In this document: positions 1 through 5,615 of the stretch, piece after piece
Layout of the letters: each line of letters starts with the position of its first letter
Numbering within the stretch: position 1 is the stretch's first letter
From: Verrucomicrobiota bacterium
Lineage (GTDB): Bacteria; Chlamydiota; Chlamydiia; Chlamydiales; Rhabdochlamydiaceae
Direction: 5' to 3'
DNA: 7,216 bases
NCBI GenBank assembly: GCA_903970455.1
Contig: CAJCIW010000063.1
Span: forward strand, 1-7,216
Notes under the pieces: generated by a model
Seen by the model: the letters and a program-made list of their open reading frames with translations, nothing else
Database searches by the model: none
Told to the model about the DNA's origin: nothing
Translations under genes and position numbers: made by a program

Positions 1-289
1 AACGGAGCACTTGTCCTGAATTACCCGAATCGATCACATTTTCCGCGCTAGCGAGCTTTCCGTTGAGTCCGCGGACCCGCAATTCATTTTCGCTGATCTC
101 AATTGCAGCTCCGAACAGGCGCATCGCATCGATCATCGCGGTGGCATCGGGAGAATGAAGAAAATGGCGGATGACGGAATTTCCGTTGGCCATCGCCGCA
201 AAAAGGATCGCGCGCAAGGTGTGTGATTTGGAAGGAGGGATCGCGGCGGTGCCCTGCACAGCGCCAGGACGAATGAGAAATCGGGTCAT
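1..289 (-). CDS. aroA: EPSP synthase (3-phosphoshikimate 1-carboxyvinyltransferase), N-terminal part
   Basis: Partial gene: 96 codons from an ATG at 289, continuing past the left edge. It transfers the enolpyruvyl group of PEP to shikimate-3-phosphate, the penultimate step to chorismate. Visible family signatures are IPPSKSHTLRA at residues 17-27, including the Lys and Arg that contact substrate (K21, R26), and DSGNSGQVLR at 87-96, the counterpart of the GNAGTAxR loop. The start is set by a strong GGAGG Shine-Dalgarno at 296-300, six bases upstream, and by the ATGA overlap with the aroB stop. It is the last gene of the minus-strand operon visible here. Full EPSP synthases are about 430 residues, so roughly three quarters lies outside the window. 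Family assignment is firm; start assignment is nearly so. Confidence 0.95.
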   Translation of the reverse strand, partial: MTRFLIRPGAVQGTAAIPPSKSHTLRAILFAAMANGNSVIRHFLHSPDATAMIDAMRLFGAAIEISENELRVRGLNGKLASAENVIDSGNSGQVLR

Positions 290-1401
290 GCTTTTCCTCC
301 AAAATTCTCGATCATCCAATCGAGCGCGCCATCGAGGACGGCTTTGGGAATCTCGCAGCAGTATTCGCCGCTGAAAGGATGGCACGCCCCGATTTTTTCC
401 AAAATGACAAAACGGGCAGCGCCTCCTGTGGCCTTTTTATCGAGAGCAAAGGCAGTGTTCATATTTGCTTTTGTCACGTTGGCGCTGAGTTTGAGGATGA
501 AGGGAAATGTTCTGATTAATTTTTCCATCTTTGCCCAGGAAGGTTCCGCAAGGTTGCCCATTTTCATGCTGATGTAACCTTCGACGAGCATGCCCATCGC
601 GACAGCCTGGCCGTGAGAGAGGCGATAATCCTCAAGCAGTTCGAGCGCGTGGGCGATCGTGTGGCCAAAATTAACGATGCGGCGCAAGCCCAATTTTTCT
701 TCATAGTCTCCTTCGACGATTTGCGCTTTGATCATCACCGATTCGTGAATGATTTTTCCCAGGTAGAGAGGATCTTCCGGTTTCCACTTTTTCAGGGTCT
801 CGAAGAGCTCGTAAGAGCGGATTAGAGCGTATTTGATCACTTCTGCAGCGCCGTTCGTCCATTCCGATTCGGGCAGCGAAGAGAGCACGGAGGGATCGAT
901 GAAGATTTTTTCTGCAGGATAAAAGGTCCCGATCAAATTCTTGCCAAAACGGGTATTCACACCGGTTTTGCCGCCGATGGCCGCGTCGACCATACCTAGC
1001 AGAGTTGTCGGAACAAAAACAAGAGGTGCGCCCCGGCAATACGTCGAAGCAAGAAAACCGATCAGATCTGTCGCGACCCCGCCTCCCATCGCGATCAGAC
1101 CGGTATCGCGCCCAAATTTTTGCGACTGCAGCCTGTCCTCGAGTTCCGCTTTTCTTTCTCGGCACTTTTCTTGTTCGCCGGGGGGAAAAGTGAAGAGAGA
1201 GAGATTCAGCCCCAGCTTTTTCAAATGCTCCATCCACCGATTGCCGTACAGTTTGGCGACTGCCTCATCACAGCAAAGAGCAAAATGGGGAGCTAGTTTA
1301 CGCAATTCTTTAGCAGCCCCATCCGAAAAAAGAAAATGATCGGCGATGATAATTTCAGAAGGTTTATGGCTCGGTTTCAGAGTGAGGGGAATTTTCTTCA
1401 T
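286..1401 (-). CDS. aroB: 3-dehydroquinate synthase
   Basis: Encodes 371 residues, normal for the family. It cyclises DAHP to 3-dehydroquinate in the cytoplasm using NAD+ and a divalent metal, the second step of the shikimate pathway. Signatures include the nucleotide-binding GGGVATD (106-112), PTTLLGMVDAAIGGKTGVN (131-149), KNLIG (154-158) and DKK (321-323). The three metal ligands are recognisable as E187 in AAEVIK, H247 in NFGHT and H263 in SHG. Its start overlaps the aminotransferase stop as ATGA, and its own stop overlaps the aroA start the same way. The upstream ribosome-binding signal is weak (AAGG, about 11 bases away), so expression probably relies on translational coupling to the preceding gene. 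All expected active-site residues are present, and nothing suggests decay. Confidence 0.97.
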   Translation of the reverse strand: MKKIPLTLKPSHKPSEIIIADHFLFSDGAAKELRKLAPHFALCCDEAVAKLYGNRWMEHLKKLGLNLSLFTFPPGEQEKCRERKAELEDRLQSQKFGRDTGLIAMGGGVATDLIGFLASTYCRGAPLVFVPTTLLGMVDAAIGGKTGVNTRFGKNLIGTFYPAEKIFIDPSVLSSLPESEWTNGAAEVIKYALIRSYELFETLKKWKPEDPLYLGKIIHESVMIKAQIVEGDYEEKLGLRRIVNFGHTIAHALELLEDYRLSHGQAVAMGMLVEGYISMKMGNLAEPSWAKMEKLIRTFPFILKLSANVTKANMNTAFALDKKATGGAARFVILEKIGACHPFSGEYCCEIPKAVLDGALDWMIENFGGKA

Positions 1402-2540
1402 GTCGTTAGTGCCTTTTTTAAAGCGATCAATCCTTCCCGGATCGCTATCTCTGTCTCGGAAAAAGCCATCCGGAAATACCCTTCAGCGCCAAATGCACTA
1501 CCGGGAACGGAGGCGAGGCTGGCTTTGTCCATCAATGCGGCGCAAAATTCATCAGAATTTAATGAGGTTCGAAAAACGGAAAGGGGGATAAACGCATAAA
1601 TCGATGATGCGGGCATTTCCAATCGGCATTGAAAAAGCTCCTGGAACAACTTGTAGAAAAGATCTCTACGTTTTTGCATCGCATTTCTCACGAACGGGGT
1701 GATTTCCGTGTGGTTTTTCAATGCCGCAAGGGCAGCCCATTGGCTGACTGTCGATGGGCCGGTCGTCGATTGCCCTTGCAAAGCGATCATATGCCGGATC
1801 AGGTTCTCGGGTCCGAATGCAAACCCAACACGCCATCCGGTCATCGCAAAGTTTTTTGAGCAGCTCTGGACAACAAGCACTCTCTCTTTGGCCAAGGGCC
1901 CGCAAGAGAAGAACCGATGCTCATCGTACACAATTCCGCTATAAACTTCATCAGAGATTACAAAAAGGTCGGCTTCCTCGGCGGCCTTGAGAAGAGCGGC
2001 AAGCTCTTGCTCGGTATATAGTGTTCCCGTGGGATTTCCCGCATTGTTCAAAATGAGGATTTTCGAGCGGGGGCCCAGATGTGTTTTAAGGATTTCCGGC
2101 GTCAGCTTCCACTGATTTTGCGCATGCGTGGGCATCACTACGGGGTTGCCTTTGAACAGGCGCGTCATTTGCGGATAAGAGACCCAGTAAGGGGAGGGGA
2201 TGAGTACTTCATCCCCTTCTTTGAGCAGAATTTGTAAGGCGGCGAAGATGGCAAATTTTCCACCCGGCGTCACGATCGCATTTTCTTCCTGGTAAGAGCA
2301 GCCGTAAAGGGTATTGATCCATTGGCAAGCTTCTTTGCGCAGGGCCGGAAGCCCTGCTACCGGTGAATAGAGGACCTGCTCTGCCGCGAGGTGTTCCGCC
2401 ACCGCTTCGATCACATGAGGATTCGAAGGAACGATCGGATCTCCTGCCGCAAAATTATAAATTTTTTCTCCTCGCTGCTGTTTTAACTGTGCCATCGAAT
2501 TGATTGCCACAGTAGCTGAAGTTAAAGTGTCTGCTCTCAT
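1398..2540 (-). CDS. Class I PLP aminotransferase (aspartate/prephenate aminotransferase-like, subgroup I-beta)
   Basis: A 380-residue fold-type I aminotransferase. Motifs: SATVAI (8-13), AAGDP (31-35), YSPVAGLPALR (58-68), GGK with K95, PYWVSYP (117-123), NPTG (169-172), SDEVY (196-200), Schiff-base K229 within SCSKNFAMTGWR, and R357, which should bind the substrate alpha-carboxylate. The overall pattern matches I-beta aspartate aminotransferases, the group that includes plant and bacterial prephenate aminotransferases. Lying between tyrA and aroB, it is likely to supply the amino group for Phe and Tyr, either on prephenate (arogenate route) or on phenylpyruvate and hydroxyphenylpyruvate. 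Which of these cannot be read from sequence. The ATG at 2540 is preferred over an in-frame ATG at 2669 because it has a GAGGAG eight bases upstream, forms an ATGA overlap with the tyrA stop, and begins where the family begins. The 43-residue extension would lie inside tyrA. Confidence 0.92.
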   Translation of the reverse strand: MRADTLTSATVAINSMAQLKQQRGEKIYNFAAGDPIVPSNPHVIEAVAEHLAAEQVLYSPVAGLPALRKEACQWINTLYGCSYQEENAIVTPGGKFAIFAALQILLKEGDEVLIPSPYWVSYPQMTRLFKGNPVVMPTHAQNQWKLTPEILKTHLGPRSKILILNNAGNPTGTLYTEQELAALLKAAEEADLFVISDEVYSGIVYDEHRFFSCGPLAKERVLVVQSCSKNFAMTGWRVGFAFGPENLIRHMIALQGQSTTGPSTVSQWAALAALKNHTEITPFVRNAMQKRRDLFYKLFQELFQCRLEMPASSIYAFIPLSVFRTSLNSDEFCAALMDKASLASVPGSAFGAEGYFRMAFSETEIAIREGLIALKKALTT

Positions 2541-3319
2541 CTGGTTTGCTCCTCTATAAATTTTAACAATGCGGCAAAATGGTCGTGGATCTTTTCCCGG
2601 TTGAGAGCGTTGATTTCTGCCCACAGTTGGGGGTTGTCGCGCGCAACCCGGGTCGTCGAATGAAAACAAGGCCCTGCAATTTTCAGGGCATCGGGATCTC
2701 GCTCTTCGACAAATTGGGCAAGCAGGCGTGAAAGAAGCGCAGGGAGATGGGAGACAAGCGCCGTTTGAGAATCGTGCTCTTCAAGACTTAACACGATCGG
2801 ATCTGCTCCCATAATTTTAATCCACGCTCCGATTTGTTTTACAGTTTCATCCCGATTTTTGCCGTGCGGGGTCACGATCCAGGGACGTCGCTCAAAAAGA
2901 TCGGGGTCGCTGTTCGCAAAACCCCACTTTTCTTTCCCTGCCATCGGATGGGTGCTCAAAAATTCGATGTTGCCCTTCGTCAGTTTCTCAAAAGTGGGAA
3001 CAATCTCTTTTTTCACACTGCCGATGTCGATGATGAGAAGGGGTTTATTTTCTGGGCAATGGCGGCTCATTTCCAAGGCGACATCGGGGATCGTCGAAAG
3101 GGGGGTTGCTAGGATGATCAAATCGCTCCACGCCATCAATTCTTTCCAGGAATCGAACAATTGATCGACCCATCCTTCTTTGCTGGCTTGCTGCAGATCT
3201 GCAAAATCCGCCCGGAGGGATCCGATTTTGGCGTGGGGCTTTTTCTTTTTCCATGTTTTGACGATGGACCCGCCGATGAGTCCCATGCCGATCACGCTGA
3301 TGTTATTTAGATGGTGCAT
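2537..3319 (-). CDS. tyrA: Prephenate/arogenate dehydrogenase (TyrA), single domain
   Basis: Encodes 260 residues: a compact TyrA with no fused chorismate mutase and no C-terminal ACT domain. It oxidatively decarboxylates prephenate to 4-hydroxyphenylpyruvate, or arogenate to tyrosine. The Rossmann motif GMGLIGGS is at 11-18, DIGSVK at 98-103, the catalytic-region HPMAGKEKWGF at 124-134, SHLP at 190-193 and TTRVA at 223-227 (substrate-binding Arg). After the second strand the sequence reads GSLRAD (33-38), with no obvious acidic residue at the strand end. This hints at NADP+ rather than NAD+ preference, which is inference only. It starts 17 bases inside pheA, with a GGGGAT signal just upstream, and its TGA overlaps the aminotransferase ATG. 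Substrate choice (prephenate or arogenate) is undecided. The neighbouring aminotransferase makes the arogenate route possible. Confidence 0.93.
   Translation of the reverse strand: MHHLNNISVIGMGLIGGSIVKTWKKKKPHAKIGSLRADFADLQQASKEGWVDQLFDSWKELMAWSDLIILATPLSTIPDVALEMSRHCPENKPLLIIDIGSVKKEIVPTFEKLTKGNIEFLSTHPMAGKEKWGFANSDPDLFERRPWIVTPHGKNRDETVKQIGAWIKIMGADPIVLSLEEHDSQTALVSHLPALLSRLLAQFVEERDPDALKIAGPCFHSTTRVARDNPQLWAEINALNREKIHDHFAALLKFIEEQTR
2549..2554 (-). promoter_or_regulatory. Ribosome-binding site deciding the aminotransferase start
   Basis: GAGGAG eight bases upstream of the ATG at 2540, lying inside the end of tyrA. It selects this start over the in-frame ATG at 2669. Confidence 0.75.
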
Positions 3320-4109
3320 ATATCCCCAATAATTTGAGAGTTTCTGTTTTTTCTTTTAATGAGTTCAGAACAAATTCGATGTCGTGTTCTTGGGTAAATA
3401 AAATATCGATGAAGAACAAGTACTCGAACGGTTTTTCTCGGATGGGGCGGGAGACGATCTGTGTTAAATTCAAGCCGAGCTTTGCCAAAATTTGGAGCAC
3501 TTCGGCTAATACGCCGGGGATGTGTTTTACAGTAAACAAGAGGGAACACTTTCCTTCTCTGAGTAGCTGCCCTTTCTTTTTTAAAAACAAAAACCGCGTC
3601 GTATTGCTTCGATGGTCTTCGAGGTTAGCTTTGATCACCTCGAGTTTGTAAACTTCCGCCGTTTTGCGGCTTCCAATCGCTGCAAGCGTCGAATCCGATC
3701 TTGCCGCGATCTCCTCCGCTGCACCTGCCGTATCAAAATGGACCGACGACTCTATCCAAGGATGATCCTGGAAAAATTGGGTGCATTGCGCCAACGCTTT
3801 TGGGTGGGAATACACTTTTTTGATCTCTTTCAGACGGGTGTTTTTCCCCACAAGGCAATGTTCGATCGGGAGAGAGAGCTCTCCGATGATTTCCACATCA
3901 TAGCGGTGAAAAAGATCGAAATTTTCCACGATCGGGCCAATCAAACTGTTTTCAATCGGCACAGCGGCAAGCTCGACCTCGCCGCTGTCCAGGCTTTTAA
4001 ACACATCCTCGAAAGAGGCGTTGCCGACCGGCTCCACCTCCTTTCCGAAATAACGCTCGATGGCAATGTCGCTGAATGAGGCTTTCGTCCCTTGATATCC
4101 CGCCTTCAT
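3303..4109 (-). CDS. pheA: Prephenate (or arogenate) dehydratase with C-terminal ACT domain
   Basis: Encodes 268 residues, the usual length for a monofunctional P-protein-type dehydratase. The catalytic domain (1 to about 180) shows GYQGTKASFS (4-13), VPIENS (50-55), SHPKALAQC (101-109), DTAGAA (126-131) and NTTRF (169-173), the last carrying the catalytic Thr-Arg-Phe. The ACT domain (about 188-262) shows HIPGVLAEVL (196-205) and VSRP (219-222). ACT domains of this family bind Phe for feedback control; their usual ESRP motif has Val in place of Glu here, so sensitivity may differ. The start forms an ATGA overlap with the chorismate mutase stop, and its ribosome-binding GGAG (4118-4121) is encoded within the last codons of that gene. 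Prephenate is the default substrate; arogenate is possible if the operon's aminotransferase acts first. Confidence 0.95.
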   Translation of the reverse strand: MKAGYQGTKASFSDIAIERYFGKEVEPVGNASFEDVFKSLDSGEVELAAVPIENSLIGPIVENFDLFHRYDVEIIGELSLPIEHCLVGKNTRLKEIKKVYSHPKALAQCTQFFQDHPWIESSVHFDTAGAAEEIAARSDSTLAAIGSRKTAEVYKLEVIKANLEDHRSNTTRFLFLKKKGQLLREGKCSLLFTVKHIPGVLAEVLQILAKLGLNLTQIVSRPIREKPFEYLFFIDILFTQEHDIEFVLNSLKEKTETLKLLGIYAPSK

Positions 4110-4378
4110 TTTCCCATCTCCATCTTCATGTTCAACTTGGAATAAGTGACAAAGAGAGTGAATATTTCTTCGATCACCGCCGGGCTCAAATCATGCCTTT
4201 TGGCAAGATCGCGCAATAATTCAAGTTGCTGCTCTTCCCGTAAAGGATCATTCACGGGAAGATCATGCTCTTTTTTGACTTTGGCGATTTCTTTCGCCAC
4301 TTTTAACCGTTCAGAAAAAAGGGAGATAATTTCTCCGTTCAAGTGGTCGATTTTGTGCCTCAAAGATTCCAGGCTCAT
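4106..4378 (-). CDS. aroQ: Chorismate mutase, AroQ type, monofunctional
   Basis: A 90-residue all-helical AroQ chorismate mutase converting chorismate to prephenate. Against the E. coli P-protein mutase domain it aligns without gaps at an offset of four, preserving R7, R24, K35, D44, R47 and E48 (E. coli R11, R28, K39, D48, R51, E52). The residue matching E. coli Gln88, which contacts the ether oxygen in the transition state, is M84 here. This is an unusual substitution in the C-terminal helix. The start at 4378 has a very strong GGGGAGG five bases upstream and an ATGA overlap with the DAHP synthase stop, so an in-frame ATG at 4468 is rejected. A free mutase placed directly after type I-beta DAHP synthase is notable, because in other bacteria these two activities are often fused. 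The two proteins may form a complex (inference). Confidence 0.92.
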   Translation of the reverse strand: MSLESLRHKIDHLNGEIISLFSERLKVAKEIAKVKKEHDLPVNDPLREEQQLELLRDLAKRHDLSPAVIEEIFTLFVTYSKLNMKMEMGK

Positions 4379-5388
4379 AAAGACCTCCCCATCGCTTTCG
4401 CAATCGCATCGAGTTCCTGGGAAAGAACTTCCAATTCGGAAGGGAGAAGAGCCTGCTTCCCATCGCATTTGGCGTCCGCGGGCAAATGGTGCACTTCGAT
4501 CAGAAGACCGTCTGCTCCAACCGCCACCGACGCTTTGGAAAGGGCGGGGATGATGTCTTTCCTCCCTGCGGCATGGCTTGGATCGACGATGATCGGTAAA
4601 TGGGTCATTTGCCGTGCCACGGCGACGCTGCTTAGATCGAGCGTGCTGCGAGTAGAATTCTCAAACGTGCGAATTCCTCGCTCGCATAAAATCACCTGAT
4701 GGTTGCCATGCGCCATGAGGTATTCCGCGCTCATTAGCCATTCCTCGACTGTTGCAGAAATCCCTCTTTTCAAGATGACAGGCTTTTTACAGCCTCCCAC
4801 TTCCTTGAGAAGATTGAAGTTTTGCATGTTGCGGGCCCCGATGCGCAGGATGTCGACATGCTCGGCGACGATTTCCACATCGCGGACATCCATCACCTCG
4901 GTTTCGATCAACATGCCGTGTTCTTCTTGAACCAGCTTGTGCAGGCGCAGCCCTTCGACGCCCATTCCCTGGAAGCTGTAGGGGGAAGTGCGCGGCTTGA
5001 AGGCCGATCCGCGGAAGACTTTGACTTTTGCCCGGGACAATTGTTTTGCGATCGAGCGAAGCTGCTCTTCGCTTTCAATCGCGCACGGCCCCGCCATCAT
5101 AATCACTTCGGGTCCTCCGATCGTCACTCCCTTGATGGTGATTTGGGTCTTTTCCTTTTTGAAAGCTTTGGAGGTGAGCTTCCAAGGCGTGGAAATGGGG
5201 ATCATTTCCGCGATGCAGCCCAAAGTCTGCAAATCGCTTAAAACCTCTGAAGAAAGGGGTTTTTCCAGCCCTATATGGACTTCAGAGTCCGTTTCAGAGA
5301 TACAATGGTGAACGCCCATTGAAACGAGCTTATCGCACAGCAGTGCCAATAGATCGCGTTTGACATGGGGTCGAAGCTTGAGTAGCAT
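4375..5388 (-). CDS. aroF: 3-deoxy-7-phosphoheptulonate (DAHP) synthase, type I-beta with N-terminal regulatory domain
   Basis: Encodes 337 residues; condenses PEP and erythrose-4-phosphate to DAHP, the committing step of the pathway. Residues 1 to about 70 form a small ferredoxin-like domain as in Thermotoga maritima DAHP synthase, where it mediates Tyr/Phe feedback. The barrel follows, with AGPCAIES (99-106), GSAFKPRTSPYSFQG (127-141), IGARN, LKRG, CERGIRTFE and DPSHAAGR (269-276). The metal ligands C102, H272, E298 and D309 fall at the same residue numbers as I recall for the Thermotoga enzyme, so the two are nearly colinear. AAGG at 5394-5397, five bases upstream, supports the ATG at 5388. 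First gene of the operon after the leader peptide, and thus the direct target of any attenuation. The symbol follows common usage; aroG is equally defensible. Confidence 0.96.
   Translation of the reverse strand: MLLKLRPHVKRDLLALLCDKLVSMGVHHCISETDSEVHIGLEKPLSSEVLSDLQTLGCIAEMIPISTPWKLTSKAFKKEKTQITIKGVTIGGPEVIMMAGPCAIESEEQLRSIAKQLSRAKVKVFRGSAFKPRTSPYSFQGMGVEGLRLHKLVQEEHGMLIETEVMDVRDVEIVAEHVDILRIGARNMQNFNLLKEVGGCKKPVILKRGISATVEEWLMSAEYLMAHGNHQVILCERGIRTFENSTRSTLDLSSVAVARQMTHLPIIVDPSHAAGRKDIIPALSKASVAVGADGLLIEVHHLPADAKCDGKQALLPSELEVLSQELDAIAKAMGRSL
4384..4390 (-). promoter_or_regulatory. Strong ribosome-binding site of chorismate mutase
   Basis: GGGGAGG five bases upstream of the ATG at 4378, inside the last codons of DAHP synthase. 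It is one of the strongest such signals in the window and rules out the upstream in-frame ATG at 4468. Confidence 0.85.
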
Positions 5389-5408
5389 AAATACCTTATA
5401 TCCAATAG

Positions 5409-5437
5409 TTTATATTAAATTCGTTTTTCCTCCTCAA
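5409..5437 (-). promoter_or_regulatory. Possible internal promoter downstream of the attenuator
   Basis: The minus strand reads TTGAGG (5437-5432), 17 bases, then TATAAA (5414-5409), followed by a predicted start near 5401-5403. The start would lie about 13-15 bases before the DAHP synthase ATG, keeping its AAGG ribosome-binding site. If real, it would give basal operon expression independent of the attenuator. The -35 matches four of six and the -10 five of six, in an AT-rich stretch where chance matches are common. Confidence 0.35.
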
Positions 5438-5465
5438 AGAAGAGGTCCGGACCCTTTTTCAGGGT
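5429..5465 (-). repeat. Cluster of short hairpins and a palindrome in the operon leader
   Basis: In transcript order: ACCCT-GAAAA-AGGGT (5465-5451), the perfect 10-base palindrome GGTCCGGACC (5453-5444), and CCTCTT-CTTTG-AGGAGG (5445-5429, with one G-U pair). They overlap, so not all can form at once. No U tract follows, so they are not intrinsic terminators. The AGGAGG could also pair with an earlier CCTCTT copy at about 5493-5487, making alternative folds possible. No function is assigned. Confidence 0.4.
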
Positions 5466-5495
5466 TTCGAAGGGAACAAGTGAATGTAAGAGGAT

Positions 5496-5528
5496 AAAAA
5501 GGTATATTGGCGGCTATGCGCCAAAATA
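5496..5528 (-). terminator. Attenuator hairpin with U5 tract
   Basis: On the minus strand TATTTTGGCG (5528-5519) pairs with CGCCAATATA (5512-5503) across a 6-base loop CATAGC. That gives six perfect pairs TTGGCG/CGCCAA, one T-T mismatch, then three A-T pairs. Two bases (CC) later comes TTTTT (5500-5496). This is a modest intrinsic terminator, sitting exactly at the end of the leader peptide gene and before the operon. A ribosome stalled on the later Phe/Tyr codons would cover the 5' arm. The U tract is short, so termination may be partial or assisted by Rho. Confidence 0.6.
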
Positions 5529-5615
5529 GAAGTAAGAAAAGAAATAACGATTGGCCAGGGAGGTTGCCCCTCGGTCAATTTCAAGTGCAGATGTGGTTCT
5601 GTCTTGTGTTTTCAT
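5514..5615 (-). CDS. Phe/Tyr-rich leader peptide (attenuator peptide)
   Basis: A 33-residue reading frame beginning MKTQDRTT and ending RYFFSYFYFGA. Seven of the eight residues 24-31 are Phe or Tyr, in an operon that makes Phe and Tyr. The earlier part contains no aromatic residue at all. A GGAG lies five bases upstream of the ATG (5621-5624). However, this GGAG directly follows the -10 element, so with a normal start point it would not be in the mRNA, and the peptide may be translated from a nearly leaderless transcript. The last codons (Tyr30, Phe31, Gly32) build the 5' arm of the downstream hairpin, and the TAG stop lies in its loop. The peptide most likely has no function of its own: translation speed over the aromatic run would be the signal. 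No homologue recognised. Confidence 0.8.
   Translation of the reverse strand: MKTQDRTTSALEIDRGATSLANRYFFSYFYFGA

Larger units (their letters stand above)
5391..5505 (-). repeat. Inverted complementary segments spanning the DAHP synthase ribosome-binding site
   Basis: Minus-strand AUACCUUUUUAUCC (5505-5492), just after the attenuator hairpin, is complementary to GGAUAUAAGGUAU (5403-5391), which contains the AAGG ribosome-binding site of DAHP synthase. Seven pairs (AUACCUU/AAGGUAU) and five pairs (UAUCC/GGAUA) are separated by a small internal loop. Pairing would hide the ribosome-binding site. It may be coincidence in AT-rich sequence. Confidence 0.35.

Noticed and set aside
701..1339. Long open frames overlapping aroB on both strands (minus 701-1237, plus 941-1339)
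   Set aside because: Arg/Ser/Pro-rich low-quality translations without motifs; they are other-frame shadows of aroB.
2541..2669. 43-residue N-terminal extension of the aminotransferase
   Set aside because: It lies entirely within tyrA, matches nothing in the family, and the ATG at 2540 has a good ribosome-binding site and an ATGA overlap.
4379..4468. 30-residue N-terminal extension of chorismate mutase
   Set aside because: It lies inside DAHP synthase; the ATG at 4378 has GGGGAGG five bases upstream and the AroQ fold begins there.
5427..5465. Plus-strand terminator from GGTCCGGACC followed by CTTTTT
   Set aside because: No plus-strand gene lies upstream to terminate, and the palindrome has no loop. 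The T tract is part of the minus-strand ACCCT/AGGGT hairpin loop.
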